Shown one piece after another: positions 20,330-28,953 of a stretch of 64,000 nucleotides of DNA. Made by a program: the position numbers and the translations under genes. The notes under the pieces are model-generated. The model saw only the letters and a program-made list of their open reading frames with translations. It had not been told where the DNA came from and made no database searches. Within the stretch, counting starts at the first letter, position 1. Every line of letters begins with the position of its first letter. The DNA comes from Paenibacillus solani (lineage in GTDB: Bacteria > Bacillota > Bacilli > Paenibacillales > Paenibacillaceae). Location: the NCBI RefSeq assembly GCF_001277345.1, contig NZ_LIUT01000002.1:301-64300 (forward strand), written 5' to 3'.

Positions 20330-20990
20330 CTTCATGAATCCTTGTTAAGCATACATAGTATACTTGTTGTAAATGCAAAGGTATGGTGCAGTGGCAATAC
20401 TAGCATCGATGATTCTGTAACCAGTAGATTTTGACAAGCTCCCGCTACATTAGATGCTAAGTTTCTGTTGCTAAGCATAACCCCCTTTGGTTTTCCCGTT
20501 GTTCCAGAAGTATAGATTATTGTACATAGCTGGTCAGGATGAATCTCATTGTATCTTTCATATTAAAATAACAGCGTATCTTTGTATTAAGCGTTTGCAG
20601 TTCCTCTGCCATATCGCAGTAATCATTCGAATATACCAATGCTTCAACGCCACTATTCTCTGTAATACTGTATATTTCTTGAATGGGCATATCTTTGTCA
20701 ATTGGAACCACGACATTGCTTCCAATAACCGTTGCAAAATAGCTAACAATCCATTCATAACTATTTTCGCCAATGACGGCAATCTTGCTATTTTCAAAAC
20801 ATGGGTATAAAAAAAGAGCCCCAATTAATAATGTCATCTTGAAACTCTTGATAGGTCTTTGTTACATATTCTTTTTTCTGAAAAAATCTAATGCCACATG
20901 ACTTGGATTATTACTCACCTGATTTCTTACTAAATCCTTTAAATCCGTGGGTATATATGGTTCATACTTCGGTTTAATATACAATTTACG
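20330..20990 (-). pseudogene. Decayed AMP-dependent acyl ligase
   Basis: Read on the minus strand, fragments of an acyl-CoA/acyl-ACP synthetase appear in order but in different frames: YEPYIPTDLKDLVRNQ, then TKTYQEFQDDI, then IAVIGENSYEWIVSYFATV with VVPIDKDMP, then IIYTSGTTGKPKGVML and LPLHHTFAF. The frame changes at least twice and the protein stops shortly after the LPLHHTFAF segment, so the C-terminal two thirds is gone. The start-of-gene motifs fit the anaerobe/Clostridia-type long-chain acyl-CoA synthetases. It lies directly upstream of the ACP gene and in the same direction. The acyl-AMP ligase fused to the NRPS may have replaced it. Confidence 0.8.
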
Positions 20991-21082
20991 ACATAATTAT
21001 CTTCCAACTTCTGACTAAAAAATCAAATAAATTATTTAAATTACCTTTAATATCAAAATAAAACATAATCATCTATAAATCT

Positions 21083-21110
21083 ATTATATTCCATTTCAAG
21101 ATCATATCAA
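21083..21110 (-). promoter_or_regulatory. Probable sigma-A promoter for the NRPS locus
   Basis: On the minus strand TTGATA (21105-21110) is followed after 16 bases by TATAAT (21083-21088). It lies in an AT-rich stretch upstream of the ligase pseudogene, the ACP and the NRPS genes. No other convincing promoter was seen before the NRPS start. Confidence 0.5.
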
Positions 21111-21134
21111 CAATAACCTTAAATTTTTCAATTT

Positions 21135-21440
21135 CTAAGGGCATGGTCTAAATCCACCGCCTTTAGCCTTCAGAAAACTGGAAACACTTTCACTAAAGAG
21201 GCGAGAGTATGGAAGAATACCAAAAAAATCCTTGCGATCTATGAGATCAAATACCATGTCATCTGGGTAACAATAAGACAAAAAAAGGATACCTGCACTC
21301 TGATCCGCGTGGAAACCCGAAATATCTAACAATCGCTCTAGCGACATCGGATTACGATAATAACTGCGGAACAATTGAAGCACTTCTTTGACCGTAAGTC
21401 CATCTGGTTTATACTAACCTCCGCTAATTTCTTCTTCGTT
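21135..21440 (-). pseudogene. Possible ABC-transporter ATPase remnant
   Basis: Translation upstream of and through 21383 gives GLTVKEVLQLFRSYYRNP followed by LERLLDISGF, which resembles the helical region of drug-export type ABC ATPases (GLTV-E--ELF...). The expected signature motif and Walker B do not follow; the rest (ILFLSYCYPDDMVFDLIDRKDFF) only faintly recalls ILFLDEP and stops early. No convincing start or RBS is visible. It may be a degraded efflux ATPase formerly linked to the NRPS locus, or an unrelated chance frame. Confidence 0.4.
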
Positions 21441-21533
21441 ACTTGTTGTCCTTATTATATTGAAAAAGCGCGAGACTCAATTAATGTGGGTTGTCACAAG
21501 CCGGATATGACAAATGTCAGAAAAAAAGAAAGC

Positions 21534-21566
21534 AAAAAAAGAAGGACCTGTAGGCCCTTCTTTTTT
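21534..21566 (-). terminator. Rho-independent terminator after the lipoprotein gene
   Basis: GAAGGACC-tgta-GGCCCTTC hairpin flanked by an A run on one side and a T run on the other, so it can work in both directions. It lies ~75 bases past the lipoprotein stop. Confidence 0.8.
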
Positions 21567-21640
21567 GAAACTAAAAAACCGAAAGCCTTGGGAGAAATCC
21601 CTTACGCTTGCGGTTTATTTCATACTAGTGGCAACTTCAG

Positions 21641-22252
21641 CTATCTTAAATTGATTGTGGCCTTGTCCTTATCATCTTCAAGCTTAAGAATCAAACTATC
21701 TTCTGATGTAGCTACCGTGTCAGGTACTTCCATTACAACAAATCCGGTTTTTGAAGATAGCGGCTTAATACTCTCATTGCTAAGATCTTTATCTATCATA
21801 GTGATCGTATATTTATACTCATATTTGTCCTGGAAAACCGCCTTCATATCAACTCCGCCAATCATTGACGTAAAGTTGTCAGCTTCCGTTCCTTCATTAG
21901 TAACCGTATAATTTAAAATCAAAAACTTATTGCCCTCATCTGCACTAGAAGAAAAGTATTCATCACTGATTTTTTTATTGAATTCAAAAGAGTCCAGCAC
22001 AACTTCCCAATCGCCCAATTTAAACTTGTCTCCAGTTTTGTAAGCAACTTCTTTCGGCGCTTCTGGCTCCTTAGCCGGTTCTTCTGCAACAGCTTCACCT
22101 GTTTGCTCCTTATTTGCGTTCGCCTCAGTGCCTTGATCCTTTACAGCAGCATTAGCATTCTGCGTTCCTGTTGATGTAGAGGCAGCATCTCCACATGCAG
22201 TAACCAATAATAACAATGCTACCAATAAAATTCCCAAACTAGCCTTTCTCAA
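21641..22252 (-). CDS. DUF4352-type lipoprotein
   Basis: 203 residues. A signal peptide with the lipobox LLVTAC ends at Cys20, so the mature protein should be lipid-anchored to the outer face of the membrane. A low-complexity Ala/Glu/Asn linker (~21-75) leads to a beta-rich domain with GNKFLILNYTVTNEG, the typical core of DUF4352 (telokin-like, immunoglobulin-like fold). The family's molecular role is not known. It is monocistronic, with a terminator immediately downstream. Confidence 0.8.
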   Translation of the reverse strand: MRKASLGILLVALLLLVTACGDAASTSTGTQNANAAVKDQGTEANANKEQTGEAVAEEPAKEPEAPKEVAYKTGDKFKLGDWEVVLDSFEFNKKISDEYFSSSADEGNKFLILNYTVTNEGTEADNFTSMIGGVDMKAVFQDKYEYKYTITMIDKDLSNESIKPLSSKTGFVVMEVPDTVATSEDSLILKLEDDKDKATINLR

Positions 22253-22509
22253 AACCTCTCCCCCTTTTTCTACATATTACCACATATTACGTGTTTTTTG
22301 GTTCCTAAGTTTCATTTTATTCAATAATTTTCCTTTCTTTTGTCCTAAATTTGTGTAATACATTAACTTAATTTTTCCACACTCCCTGGTTTTATCAAAA
22401 ATAAGGAATTGCTCTAATGCTATGTGGAAGAGAATATGTCACATATGGACCAAGGAACCATAGGGGTCTTTATTTATTATGTATCTATTTGATTATTCTA
22501 CGCATATTT
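22253..22509. other. Intergenic region
   Basis: AT-rich spacer between the divergent lipoprotein and VOC genes. Apart from the palindromic operator that begins at 22510, no gene or convincing structured element was seen. Confidence 0.5.
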
Positions 22510-22530
22510 ACATACATACTGTATGTATGT
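22510..22530. promoter_or_regulatory. Palindromic operator, probably for the TetR regulator of this operon
   Basis: Perfect 10-base inverted repeat ACATACATAC and GTATGTATGT with a one-base centre, 40 bases before the VOC gene start. The size and symmetry fit a TetR-family operator. The only nearby regulator is the TetR gene at 23852, third in the same direction, so autoregulation is likely (inference). Confidence 0.65.
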
Positions 22531-22570
22531 TATTATGGGCCCATATTAAGAATAAAGGGGATGTTTACCA

Positions 22571-23023
22571 ATGATCACTACAAGCTTCTACCCTGTTATA
22601 TTGACGGAGAAGGTTGCCTTGAGTGCAACGTTTTACACAACCTATTTTCAATTTGAAAAGGTATATGAAGCCGATTGGTACGTGAGCCTTAGATTGACTA
22701 ATGGTAACTCCCCTTATGAGTTAGCTCTCTTGGATGCATCGCACCCTACCATACCCTCTGTTTACCAAAAAAGAGTCCAAGGTTTGATTCTAAATTTTGA
22801 AGTAGATGATGTGGATTCAGAGTATAAGAGACTTATTCTGGATGAGAAGCTGCCCTTGCAGCTCGATATTCGCAGCGAAGAATTTGGGCAGAGACATTTC
22901 ATAACCAGCGATCCGAATGGTGTATTAATTGATATCATACAGATTATCCCTCCCTCAGAAACTGAAAGTGCTAATTATGTAGAGCAGATATGGGTGAGTA
23001 ATAACAATGGTGAAATGGAATGA
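22571..23023 (+). CDS. VOC (glyoxalase/bleomycin-resistance) family protein
   Basis: 150 residues with the paired beta-alpha-beta-beta-beta layout of the vicinal oxygen chelate fold: an N-terminal half starting TSFYPVILTEKVALSATFY and a C-terminal half with LNFEVDDVDSEYKRL, GQRHFITSDPNGVLIDIIQ. AAGGGG lies ten bases before the ATG. The substrate is unknown; metal ligands are not complete enough to call a glyoxalase. Its stop overlaps the start of the next gene by four bases (ATGA), so the two are translationally coupled. Confidence 0.8.
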   Translation: MITTSFYPVILTEKVALSATFYTTYFQFEKVYEADWYVSLRLTNGNSPYELALLDASHPTIPSVYQKRVQGLILNFEVDDVDSEYKRLILDEKLPLQLDIRSEEFGQRHFITSDPNGVLIDIIQIIPPSETESANYVEQIWVSNNNGEME

Positions 23024-23799
23024 GTACTACGGTACAATTAAAGCATTATTTTAATGGAGAGTTAGCTGTTTGTCTTTCTAGTTTGATCAGCCCGTACTAT
23101 CCTGACTTCCCTGTAGAAATATTCGTCGAATCCGTTATTAAAAGGGTAGCACCACTTGAATTAAAACAACGAGTCGCCGTAATAACCGATCAATTAAGAC
23201 AAGCACTGCCCTCTGACTATTCGGCAGCCATGAATATCCTATTAAATATTCTTGGGCCGGAGAACGAAACCGAAGAGGGAATGTTCAACAATGGATACTT
23301 TCTAATGCCTGTTGCCTATTTCGTTGAAAAATATGGATTAAAGCACTTCGAGATTTCCATGCATGCTATGTATGAGATCACCAAAAGACATACATCCGAA
23401 TATGCCATCCGTCCTTATCTTGAAGTTCACCTTGAAGATACTTTAGATCAGCTTAATCAATGGTCGTGTGATGCTAACCCTCATGTCCGCCGTTTAGTCA
23501 GTGAAGGAACCCGCCCACGTCTTCCCTGGGCAAAACGAATCCACGTCATCAAGGGAGACCCTGCGAATAATCTTGCCTTGCTGGAGCCCTTGTGGGATGA
23601 TCCTTCCTTCTATGTAAGGAAATCTGTAGCTAACCATTTGAATGATTTAACGAAAGATTATAAGGAAGTCACACTCAACTGGCTACATCACCGATTGGAA
23701 TGTGAAGGGCAGCATCGCACTTGGATGGTTCGTCATTCGCTGCGATCATTAACGAAATCAGGAGATCCAGCGGCAATGGCAATTTTGGAGAAATTTTGA
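23020..23799 (+). CDS. DNA alkylation repair protein, AlkC-like
   Basis: 259 residues, alpha-helical HEAT-like repeats. The block NPHVRRLVSEGTRPRLPW followed by DPSFYVRKSVANHLNDLTKD is diagnostic of the AlkC/AlkD superfamily of 3-methyladenine DNA glycosylases, closest to the AlkC branch. It would excise alkylated purines from DNA. It overlaps the VOC gene by ATGA and is followed at 52 bases by a TetR regulator, suggesting an operon induced by an alkylating or electrophilic compound (inference). Confidence 0.82.
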   Translation: MSTTVQLKHYFNGELAVCLSSLISPYYPDFPVEIFVESVIKRVAPLELKQRVAVITDQLRQALPSDYSAAMNILLNILGPENETEEGMFNNGYFLMPVAYFVEKYGLKHFEISMHAMYEITKRHTSEYAIRPYLEVHLEDTLDQLNQWSCDANPHVRRLVSEGTRPRLPWAKRIHVIKGDPANNLALLEPLWDDPSFYVRKSVANHLNDLTKDYKEVTLNWLHHRLECEGQHRTWMVRHSLRSLTKSGDPAAMAILEKF

Positions 23800-23851
23800 A
23801 GACAGTCTGATTCATGGATAAGTAGAGATCGAGACAGGAGACAAACCGTGT

Positions 23852-24436
23852 ATGAGAAGAAACAAAGAAGAAACGAATGAAACCATCAACCGATTGATAG
23901 AAGTTGCTAGAAGTCATTTTGCAGAACACGGGTATGCAGACTCTTCCCTGGAGGAGATTGCCAAGGAGTCCGGGTTAACGCGAGGAGCGCTCTATCATCA
24001 CTTTAAGAATAAAAAAGGTCTCTTTCATGTGGTACTGGAATCGGTTCAAAAGGACGTTGCAGAACGAATTGAGATGGAAGCAGCGACAAGTGAGGATGTA
24101 TGGGAACAGCTGCTTCGTGGGTGCATTGCCTTCGTAGCTGCCGCAGTTGAACCTCAGAACAAACGGATTATGCTTGTGGACGGACCCGCTGTATTGGGAT
24201 GGGAGACTTGGCGGAGTATGGACGAACATAACTCCATGCGCTTACTGCAAGGGCAGCTACAAATTATGGAGGAGCAAGGTTGTCTCAAACCGGGGTCTAT
24301 TGAAGCCATGACTCATTGTCTATCCGGTGCCTTGAATGAATCAGCACTCTGGATTGCACAAATGCCGGATTATGAGCAAGCATTGGCGGATACCAAGATT
24401 ATCATCTACAATATGTTGAATGGTTTTAGGAGCTAA
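23852..24436 (+). CDS. TetR/AcrR-family transcriptional regulator
   Basis: 194 residues. N-terminal helix-turn-helix: ARSHFAEHGYADSSLEEI, then SGLTRGALYHHFKNKKGLF, which is the classical TetR signature. The C-terminal ligand-binding part begins near residue 80 and contains a conserved-looking DGPAVLGWETWR, seen in TetR_C members. It ends the VOC-alkC-tetR operon and probably represses it through the palindrome at 22510-22530. A strong terminator follows. Confidence 0.88.
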   Translation: MRRNKEETNETINRLIEVARSHFAEHGYADSSLEEIAKESGLTRGALYHHFKNKKGLFHVVLESVQKDVAERIEMEAATSEDVWEQLLRGCIAFVAAAVEPQNKRIMLVDGPAVLGWETWRSMDEHNSMRLLQGQLQIMEEQGCLKPGSIEAMTHCLSGALNESALWIAQMPDYEQALADTKIIIYNMLNGFRS

Positions 24437-24460
24437 GTTGAATGATCTTTAATAGAAAGC

Positions 24461-24489
24461 AAAAACCCGCTCAATGAGCGGGTTTTTTA
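24461..24489 (+). terminator. Bidirectional terminator shared by tetR and the oldest ssrA scar
   Basis: ACCCGCTCAATGAGCGGGT hairpin with A and T runs on both sides. It ends the tetR operon on the plus strand. On the minus strand it stands directly after the tmRNA 3'-end copy at 24499, the same arrangement as at the intact ssrA. Confidence 0.85.
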
Positions 24490-24498
24490 TGATATGTA

Positions 24499-24516
24499 TG
24501 GAGGCGAGGGGAGTCG
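24499..24516 (-). repeat. ssrA 3'-end copy 6 (short scar)
   Basis: Eighteen bases identical to the extreme 3' end of tmRNA on the minus strand, including the encoded CCA (TGG at 24499-24501 on plus), then identity is lost. It is preceded by the same short TATGTA-type linker and a terminator. I read it as the outermost and probably oldest attachment-site scar of the ssrA array. Confidence 0.7.
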
Positions 24517-24577
24517 CACATTAAAAGGTAAACCTGCAACTAATAATATGAATCGGTGATGATTAGCTCTATTTAGA

Positions 24578-27364
24578 TCATTCCACCTTATACAACATTG
24601 AGCTTAACAGCTCCCTAATCCTCTGTTCTTCCCCGCTTTCGTTTGTACGGAACCTTGCTAATTCCATTCCAAATTTCTTGAAAATCTCTTCTTTTTTCTC
24701 ATCTCGCTTTAGTTGTTCAGGATTGTTCTCGTGAAATTCAAATCCATCAACTTCAATTGCCAGCGCTAGCGATCTGTCCAGTTTATGATAAATCACAAAA
24801 TCAACAGAAGAACGATTTCTGACGAATCTGCGCTCTTCCTCATTTAACCGTTCCAGGTCGGTAAACATATTCATTAGTAAAACCTGATTCCCTAGTTCAA
24901 AATCCTTGAACATAGGCTCCTGTAATATCTGGTCGAGCAAGGCGTGCATAATATTCTCGCTCCGATGCCTTGATTTATTAAAGAAACGTACGCGTTCTCG
25001 AAATTCCTGTAGATGATCAGAGTATTCCTTGTATAACAAGTCAAATATAGAATGGATCTCGCTCTCCACGACGTTGTTATCCAGCGTACTATATTCCATA
25101 TATCCCATGAGATCTCCCACTTCATTCCCATACTTGCGAAACGCAGACTGATTGGTCACCAGAATAAACCTCTCCTGCGCGCGGGACACAGCCACGTTAA
25201 TCATGCAAGGATCATTAACAAAGCTCATCCCCATGCCTCCTGCTCTCGTTCGATCGAGCACCGTAGACATGATCATGACGGACTTCTCACGTCCCTGATA
25301 TTTATGGATCGTGTCACTTTCAATGTCAGCAGTGAACTGCTGAGTCGCTTTCTCTACCTGTTTACGGTAAGGCGTCACAAAGCCGATATCCTTATGACCT
25401 GCTGCCGCTTCGAGGTACCCCAACAGAATCTCCTGTTCAATAACATCAAGTTCCCTGGAATTGAACTTTCCTTTTTTTCCATGGGTCACTTCCCTCATAT
25501 GATTGCCTGGTGACGTCTTATAGATCAATAAAGGAGATTCGGAAATCCCCGGATCGGTAAAAGCAATCAATTCGCCATCGTAATATTTCCTGTTGCAGAA
25601 TTCAATAATTTGGGGATGGCAGCGGTAATGCTCTCGTAACATCACTTTCGGAATGGAATCCCCATATAAAGTCAACATGGACGACAATAAATTATGCTCG
25701 ATATAACTGTAAGCTTCATCCATGTCAGGAGTGGCTTGACCATGAATCTTCTGTTCAATCTCATTTCCCACGATATGCGGCAGTTGCTTGGTATCGCCCA
25801 CAATAATAGCCTGTTTACAACAGGACAAAGCCAGAGCCCCTGTCAGCAGATCAACCTGCGAGGATTCGTCAATAATACAATAATCAAACAAGTAATTCGC
25901 AGGAACACAATTCCGCAAAGAATGTGTTGTACTAAGCACAATCGGATAATGCTCGATAAACGTTTTAAATTTGTTGTTTTGAGTGTAGGTCTTCTCATTG
26001 CAGTCCACAGCCGTACGGTTATGGTATTTGTCATGTAATCTGTGCCGAAAAAGCGTTTCGGAGAACTGCTGGTGCTCATCCATTAAATCTTGATAGTCCT
26101 GGGACTCCAATTCTTTCTCAAGTTCCTTAATACGATCTGATAGCTCCTCGACTTTTAACTTGTAAAATTCACGCTGAACATTCAAGATGACATCCAGCCC
26201 CTGCTCCTTCAATCGTTTGAAATCCGTAAAACCATGCCTGAAGAATAACTTGAATTGGTACAGTAGCTTATATTTCCTTTTCATCTCTACCGCCAGGAAG
26301 CTGTCTTTCATAAATTCCAAAATCCGCTTTGGTGTCTGCCGGTAAAATGATAACTTCTCTATAGGCGATATATCCAGCCTAGTATAATAATGTTCAAAAT
26401 GCTCCTGCTCAAGCAAATAGGCTGACAGCTTCTGCATAAGCTGTGCCTTCTCCCGATCCAGTTCCATCAAGCGTTGAATACATTGATTCAAATCTTGTAG
26501 TTTGGCGTTTAATTCGTCCTCTGGCAACTCACTTGACCATTCCGATACATCCCAATTTGGCAGATTGGCGAAAAACTTTTTCTTGTTCTCTTGGTTTCCC
26601 AAACTAGCTACAAAAAAGTGGTACCCGTACCGTTCCATCTTTTCTTGCACATTTAGAACTGCAGCGTTGTTACCGGAAACAACCGCTACCTTTTTCCCCT
26701 GCATAACCGCCAGATTTGCAAGGATGTTTAAGATCGTCTGAGTTTTACCCGTGCCCGGCGGGCCTTCTATAATACTGATGGTGCTTTTTAAAGCCTGCTC
26801 AAGCGCGGTCCTTTGACTCAAATTGTACCTAAACGGGAAGATCGGCTCGCTTGTAACCGGGATATCGCTCTTTATAGGTTTTTTCAGAAGATAATGGCTC
26901 AAGACACTATCCGGATCTGCATAATGTAGTTTTGCAAATTGCTTTGCCAAAAAAGCTTCCTTGTTCTCCTGCTCATCCTCACTTTTCGCATGTTTTGAAA
27001 TCGCGCGCCAATAGTCCAGAATCTGACGCCCTTCAGCGTTTTGGGTACTACTGCTTCTAACTTGAATACGTCCACTATCGTATGTACGAATACTCCCATT
27101 TTTGAAACACACCCGAATCTTTGGACCGAAATCTAGCACCTGTTTTACATTATAAAAAGGATACTCATCGTGAAAAACAGCCATATCCTCCGTTATATCC
27201 TGAACGGTCGGCGTTAGTAACTGTATATCACTCGACTTATATGTATAAACCTCGGGATAACCTTTATATACAATCCTTACTATTGGAGGATCTTTTTCGT
27301 ATGAAGATACATCCTGTGTTTTGTCATCACCTTTAACAATCATCATAAATTTCTCTTGGTCCAT
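24578..27364 (-). CDS. Superfamily 1 helicase fused to a PD-(D/E)XK-like nuclease
   Basis: 928 residues. Walker A IIEGPPGTGKTQ with its P-loop at residues 201-208; Walker B-like YCIIDESSQVD near 500; helicase motifs REHYRCHPQII and later KYQGREKSVMIMS, VAVSRAQERFILV typical of Upf1/DNA2-like (AAA_11/AAA_12) enzymes. A long coiled region (~280-430) separates the two helicase halves. The C-terminus (~800-928) has VDFVIYHK-x-ALAIEVDGFEFHE and RDEKKEEIFKKFG, a Vsr/MTES_1575-like endonuclease core. Helicase-nuclease fusions of this kind are common in antiphage islands; that role is inferred from the context, between two ssrA 3'-end copies. It follows the DUF6809 gene but a terminator separates them. 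Confidence 0.85.
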   Translation of the reverse strand: MDQEKFMMIVKGDDKTQDVSSYEKDPPIVRIVYKGYPEVYTYKSSDIQLLTPTVQDITEDMAVFHDEYPFYNVKQVLDFGPKIRVCFKNGSIRTYDSGRIQVRSSSTQNAEGRQILDYWRAISKHAKSEDEQENKEAFLAKQFAKLHYADPDSVLSHYLLKKPIKSDIPVTSEPIFPFRYNLSQRTALEQALKSTISIIEGPPGTGKTQTILNILANLAVMQGKKVAVVSGNNAAVLNVQEKMERYGYHFFVASLGNQENKKKFFANLPNWDVSEWSSELPEDELNAKLQDLNQCIQRLMELDREKAQLMQKLSAYLLEQEHFEHYYTRLDISPIEKLSFYRQTPKRILEFMKDSFLAVEMKRKYKLLYQFKLFFRHGFTDFKRLKEQGLDVILNVQREFYKLKVEELSDRIKELEKELESQDYQDLMDEHQQFSETLFRHRLHDKYHNRTAVDCNEKTYTQNNKFKTFIEHYPIVLSTTHSLRNCVPANYLFDYCIIDESSQVDLLTGALALSCCKQAIIVGDTKQLPHIVGNEIEQKIHGQATPDMDEAYSYIEHNLLSSMLTLYGDSIPKVMLREHYRCHPQIIEFCNRKYYDGELIAFTDPGISESPLLIYKTSPGNHMREVTHGKKGKFNSRELDVIEQEILLGYLEAAAGHKDIGFVTPYRKQVEKATQQFTADIESDTIHKYQGREKSVMIMSTVLDRTRAGGMGMSFVNDPCMINVAVSRAQERFILVTNQSAFRKYGNEVGDLMGYMEYSTLDNNVVESEIHSIFDLLYKEYSDHLQEFRERVRFFNKSRHRSENIMHALLDQILQEPMFKDFELGNQVLLMNMFTDLERLNEEERRFVRNRSSVDFVIYHKLDRSLALAIEVDGFEFHENNPEQLKRDEKKEEIFKKFGMELARFRTNESGEEQRIRELLSSMLYKVE

Positions 27365-27539
27365 AGCAGCCTCTCTGTATCTGTAATCGATGTTATATAC
27401 AGAGATTTCTATAAATTGGGGGAATATCCCTGCCGTGTGAAGGAATTTAGAGCGAAGATACCTTATGGGGAGCTGTATGCGTGTGAAATTTTTTTGTTAT
27501 ATCCGAAGGAAGGGCTGATAGTCAGTATTTTAAGGTATT

Positions 27540-27563
27540 AAAAAAGACACGGTTCGTGTCTTT
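27540..27563 (-). terminator. Terminator after the DUF6809 gene
   Basis: AAAGACACGAACCGTGTCTTT hairpin followed by a T run on the minus strand, 34 bases past the stop of the 88-residue gene. Confidence 0.8.
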
Positions 27564-27596
27564 ACGGCAGTTCTATGAGTGTTCTTACTGATCACA

Positions 27597-27863
27597 CTAT
27601 TCAGAGTACACCTCAATGATCATCGTCGCTCCCAGCCTAAAACCATCAGTAAAAGAAGCCGCCATTTCCAGCCCTTGGACTTGTCGATACAAATCTAATA
27701 ACTCCTCAAGCTCATGAAAATCATTATCGGAAAGCCTCTTCTTCCAGGCATCCATGGACTCGGATATTTGCCGACTCAATTGGCGATACTGTGGGTCGTT
27801 AGGAACAGCCTTCTCTACAGGATTCAACTGCCCGTAATATAGGGATTCCAGGAAGCTTGGCAT
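27597..27863 (-). CDS. DUF6809 family small protein
   Basis: 88 residues, all-helical and acidic, beginning MPSFLESLYYGQLNP and ending with FTDGFRLGATMIIEVYSE, which match the DUF6809 pattern found singly or beside phage and mobile genes in Firmicutes. AAGGAAGGAGAA lies a few bases before the ATG, so the gene is probably expressed. Function unknown. It lies in the same ssrA-delimited interval as the helicase-nuclease and just inside the copy at 28097. Confidence 0.7.
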   Translation of the reverse strand: MPSFLESLYYGQLNPVEKAVPNDPQYRQLSRQISESMDAWKKRLSDNDFHELEELLDLYRQVQGLEMAASFTDGFRLGATMIIEVYSE

Positions 27864-28058
27864 GGGATTCTCCTTCCTTTGTACTTAAGACTTTTAAATG
27901 ATAAAGTTAGCGTACCATAATGTTAATGCAATATGTGGTACGCTTATACGTATATGCGGTATGTCTTGCATAGGAGACTTATGTTTCAAATTCAAAGAAA
28001 TTCCCATGAATATAAGCATGGATTTCAGATAACCTCCCTGAAAGATTCCCATATAATT

Positions 28059-28083
28059 AAAAAGAGCACCTCACTGGTGCTCT
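28059..28083 (-). terminator. Terminator of ssrA 3'-end copy 5
   Basis: AGAGCACCAGTGAGGTGCTCT followed by TTTTT on the minus strand, 14 bases after the CCA of the tmRNA-like segment. Confidence 0.8.
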
Positions 28084-28096
28084 CTCACAATATGTA

Positions 28097-28180
28097 TGGA
28101 GGCGAGGGGAGTCGAACCTCTGTCCGAAGGCAAAGCCACACAGGCTTCTACGGGTGTAGTGACAGTTTTAATGTCACCCG
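28097..28180 (-). repeat. ssrA 3'-end copy 5
   Basis: About 84 bases that match the tmRNA 3' domain (acceptor, T arm and the helix around GTAGTGACAG) with several differences, for example GGCAAAGCCACACAGGC in place of the host sequence. The differences look like a divergent tmRNA lineage more than random decay, as expected if the end was brought in by an element. It abuts the 3' end of the zeta toxin gene. Confidence 0.8.
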
Positions 28181-28181
28181 A

Positions 28182-28757
28182 TCATCTGTGCCAAATAAGA
28201 ACAGTCCTAGACCAAGCAGGTATTGACTCTACACAATAGATCAGCTTACCATGCATGATTTCCGCAACAATCGAAGGCTCGTATGTATTATCAATGATGA
28301 TAACCTGGTCTGCGATGGCTAAAGCAGGTTTTAGATTTTGCAAAGATTGCCCGTATCGAAAGCGAATATCCTCCTCTGCGATCCAATGCCCACCCTGCTC
28401 GACACGAGAAGCTACACGGTCTATATGCATTTGGACGTCTTGGAGGCCGATGTAGTACATGACAATATCATAACCGTTTTCTTTAGCAATTTGCATATGT
28501 TTCAGAACAAATGTTCCAGATAACGTTGTTTCAATGGCAAAACGTTGGCCTCTTTTGATAAGTGAACGTATTTTTTTTACAGCTTCCCGTCCTGCTGACA
28601 GGTCGGCACCCCTCGGATCATCAGGCTTTAATTCCCGTGCAATCTGGTCTGGGTCAATCAGTTCACCTAACCATTCTCTCATTTGCAAACTGATCGTGCT
28701 TTTGCCAGCTCCATTGGTACCAGCAAAAACCGTCATGATTGGTTTGGTGTCACTCAT
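28182..28757 (-). CDS. Zeta-toxin family kinase
   Basis: I place the start at 28757 (MSDTKPIMTVFAGTNGAGKS), giving 191 residues; a longer frame is open upstream but overlaps the partner gene. P-loop G13-T21 and the downstream ELIDPDQIAREL and GQRFAIETTLSG segments match zeta toxins (UDP-sugar or nucleotide kinases of toxin-antitoxin systems). The start overlaps the end of the 67-residue partner by eight bases (ATGAGTGA), as in a coupled antitoxin-toxin pair. The stop lies two bases from the ssrA copy, so the C-terminus may have been reshaped by integration. Confidence 0.85.
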   Translation of the reverse strand: MSDTKPIMTVFAGTNGAGKSTISLQMREWLGELIDPDQIARELKPDDPRGADLSAGREAVKKIRSLIKRGQRFAIETTLSGTFVLKHMQIAKENGYDIVMYYIGLQDVQMHIDRVASRVEQGGHWIAEEDIRFRYGQSLQNLKPALAIADQVIIIDNTYEPSIVAEIMHGKLIYCVESIPAWSRTVLIWHR

Positions 28758-28953
28758 GATATTCAAATTCCTGCCGTTTTCCGGTTGCATCAAAAACGAT
28801 CTCGAACTTATTTCCTTCTGCGTCTTCACGAACACGTTTGTTATTCTTTATATAATAGATAGATGCACCTGACTCTCTGGCTTGCTTCCGTGCATGTTGA
28901 TTCGCTTTTTTCAAAACTTCTTGGAGTTGTTCTCGATTTGCAAACATCCTCAA
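28750..28953 (-). CDS. Putative antitoxin partner of the zeta toxin
   Basis: 67 residues: a basic helical start (NREQLQEVLKKANQHARKQ) followed by a beta-rich end (ASIYYIKNNKRVREDAEGNKF). GGGGGA lies upstream of the ATG. Overlap with the toxin gene by eight bases implies co-translation. It does not look like classical epsilon antitoxin; small proteins of this type are often found before zeta-like kinases. The antitoxin role is inferred from position only. Confidence 0.6.
   Translation of the reverse strand: MRMFANREQLQEVLKKANQHARKQARESGASIYYIKNNKRVREDAEGNKFEIVFDATGKRQEFEYHE

Noticed and set aside
21375..21911. Plus-strand frame of 178 codons across the terminator and lipoprotein gene
   Set aside because: Runs through a strong terminator and opposite a lipoprotein with a clear lipobox.
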